DNA of 64,000 nt from Taiwanofungus camphoratus (lineage: Eukaryota > Basidiomycota > Agaricomycetes > Polyporales > Taiwanofungaceae). A program made the position numbers and the translations under genes. Below the pieces are notes generated by a model. It made no database searches and had not been told where the DNA came from. It saw only the letters and a program-made list of their open reading frames with translations. Shown here piece by piece: positions 62,315 through 64,000 of the stretch. The stretch is taken from positions 3,162,001 through 3,226,000 of the forward strand of contig CP021222.1 in assembly GCA_003999685.1 (NCBI GenBank), written 5' to 3'. Each line of letters starts with the position of its first letter. Position 1 is the stretch's first letter.

Positions 62315-64000
62315 GTGCGGATTAAAGATGTTGAAGACCGGCACTTTAGGGAAAGTACCAGCATAGAACACGAGGTTGCCGCTAGCGTCTTCGTACGTTG
62401 ATTCACATATTTGTTGTTCACATTGCTTGAATGGCCAAATGCTGGCCCACGTCCTTTATTCGAGCTTTCGTCCAAGTCTGTAAGCCTTGGTGACGCCTGT
62501 TGGTTGACACAAAATAGAGCTACCACAAAGGCACACAGTGTATGTGCGGCAAGCGCAAATCCAGGATATCGCCCAAACCCCACTCTGGCTCGGGGCTGGC
62601 GGAATCATAAAACACCTTGGTCTGTCAGCAACTATGGCGGATCCTGAGCTGCAGACGTGTGCGTCCTCGCAAATCGCTTGCCACACGCACAGTATTGCGA
62701 CCTTTGCAGACCCCGTCTCCTGAGGCCAAACGGCGGAGCGGGTAAGAAAAGCGACCGTTTCCCACACCAAGCTCACATTCAACTGCGAAGAAGGCCTTCT
62801 GGCAGACAAGTCGGGGGAACGACATGGCCTCTCATGTGGGCAGGACTGAACCGCAGAGCGCCCGCGACGTATCAGCGGCTCGACATATGCGTGATTGCCC
62901 CTTCGTTGCACGACTGGGATTGCATCCGAGCTCAGCCCGTGCAGACTAGCCTTGGAATGTGTGCCAGCCCGTGCGACGGCTGAGACGGGATACGCGTGCG
63001 TGCGGTCCAACACCACGGAACGCGATGCAGAGACCACTTAGCTCAGAGCCATCTAACCGGCGGAACAGCGCAGCAGGCGGCCACAGCTGCCTCTAGTGCA
63101 GGACGCGGACTCCGCGCGCGCGCCGTATCCACTGCGCGGCCCATCAGATCTCAGAGGCAGCCGTTCACTGTTCCTCTCCGCCTCGAATGCGTGCTGCGCT
63201 GGCGCGGGGCCCCCAATGGCAAAAACAGTCCCAGTCCCAGTCCCAGTCCCAGTCCCAGTCTACCCGACTCTCCGTCTCCGAGGGCAAGCACGCGTCTGGC
63301 CGCTGAGATCCCAAAGTTGTTCCCATCATCCGCTACGCCCGGGCGCGCTGATGCGGCTCGACGGCCTCGGACAGCGCAGGCGCAGGCGCGCCGTGGTCTC
63401 TGCGAACGTGATTCTGGGCTGCCAGGCCGGCTACACGGGGGGGGGCTGTGCTGGTGAGACGATGGCGGTCGCAGCAGACCATGCGCCGGGGCGTCTGCGC
63501 AAGCGTGATGGGTTAGTGGGCCTTGGCTCTTCGGCGCTGGCTGTGCAGGGCCCGCGGGGCGCACGGACGCCTCGGAGAGCGGAGAGCGGAGAGCGGGACG
63601 CTGTGACTAACGGAGATCAATGCGGCCACTAGGCCACTAGTAGCACTTGGTCAGCAGAGCAGGTCGGTGGAAATAGTTGGCAGCCACTTGTTATTCAGCT
63701 CCGTCGGTTGAGTCAGATTGTGCGCAGATGCCCAATGTCGCGCTTGGGCAGAGTTCTGCGGAACAAGAGGCCTTAGTCATGACGGATGAATCAGCACTGA
63801 GCACTTTGAGCGCGCGCTCGCTCAGGAGTCCGGACAGGGGTCAAAATGGAGCGAATGTTATTGACGGAAGCTCTGGGGTGTATTGCACATTATTATGGTT
63901 ACATAGCATGTCGAGTAGCACGATTAACGAATATGGTACAGATAGGGGCGAGTATGTAGCTAAGCGTGTGTACGGCGGAGCAGAGAAGTGTCGAAATGAC
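62315..64000. other. GC-rich terminal stretch, no supported gene
   Basis: Long open frames (62456-63037 on -, 62996-63457 and 63096-63632 on +, 63151-63564 on -) overlap on both strands, as expected from GC-rich sequence with few stops, and none shows a known motif. Short repeats are present, including the CAGTCC microsatellite, a G9 run near 63437-63445 and a GAGAGCG repeat near 63577-63597. Confidence 0.45.
63225..63262 (+). repeat. (CAGTCC)n microsatellite
   Basis: About six copies of the hexamer CAGTCC in tandem. On - this gives a Leu-Gly run in an overlapping frame, which is a by-product of the repeat and no evidence of coding. Confidence 0.85.

Noticed and set aside
62456-63632. Long overlapping open frames on both strands at the right end
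   Set aside because: GC-rich sequence has few stops, so such frames are expected; the Leu-Gly and Pro-Val runs come directly from a hexamer repeat.

Overview
The window is nuclear DNA of a filamentous basidiomycete, most likely an agaricomycete. The genes are packed on both strands, most are split by many introns of about 45-65 bp with GT-AG ends, and the proteins carry Ser/Pro-rich disordered stretches. Some families are fungus-specific: ERMES Mdm12, mitoribosomal Mrp51, Zn2Cys6 regulators and a CE16 esterase. The species cannot be told from the sequence. I recognise no rRNA, tRNA, CRISPR or complete transposon.

Layout. 0-2.9 kb: the 5' part of a disordered protein gene running off the left edge, then a small multi-pass membrane protein. 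5.9-9.3 kb: a 12-exon Zn2Cys6 regulator. 9.7-9.9 kb: a fold-back inverted repeat. 10.5-11.4 kb: a predicted GPI-anchored surface protein. 12.4-15.6 kb: a chromatin-type protein with two PWWP/Tudor-like modules. 16.4-31.5 kb is a dense housekeeping block: YND1 apyrase, ELP3, MDM12, a UDP-sugar transporter, MRP51, a HYPK-like protein and UPF1. 32.4-34 kb: a second Zn2Cys6 regulator, whose reading frame seems to slip at a run of seven A. 34-38 kb has little recognisable. 37.9-39.4 kb: a secreted CE16 acetylesterase. 40.2-42.1 kb: the AP-2 mu subunit. 44.7-49.8 kb: a Dnf-type lipid flippase. 50-62.3 kb: two FBXO31-like F-box genes flanking an unresolved membrane protein, a disordered protein and IML1. 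The last 1.7 kb is GC-rich and unassigned.

Functional links are loose. AP-2 mu and the flippase act at the plasma membrane and endosomes. UPF1, ELP3, HYPK and MRP51 act in RNA quality control, tRNA modification, nascent-chain acetylation and mitochondrial translation. YND1 and the sugar transporter both serve Golgi glycosylation. Several neighbours are head-to-head with short shared promoters (YND1/ELP3 226 bp, HYPK/UPF1 273 bp) or tail-to-tail with about 100 bp between them.

The observations I rate highest are the FBXO31-like pair, which share an intron position and an identical 145-nt last exon length but differ in donor (GT versus GC); two phase-supported GC-AG introns; the fold-back element; and several small genes easily missed by annotation. 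I found no convincing new multi-gene system.
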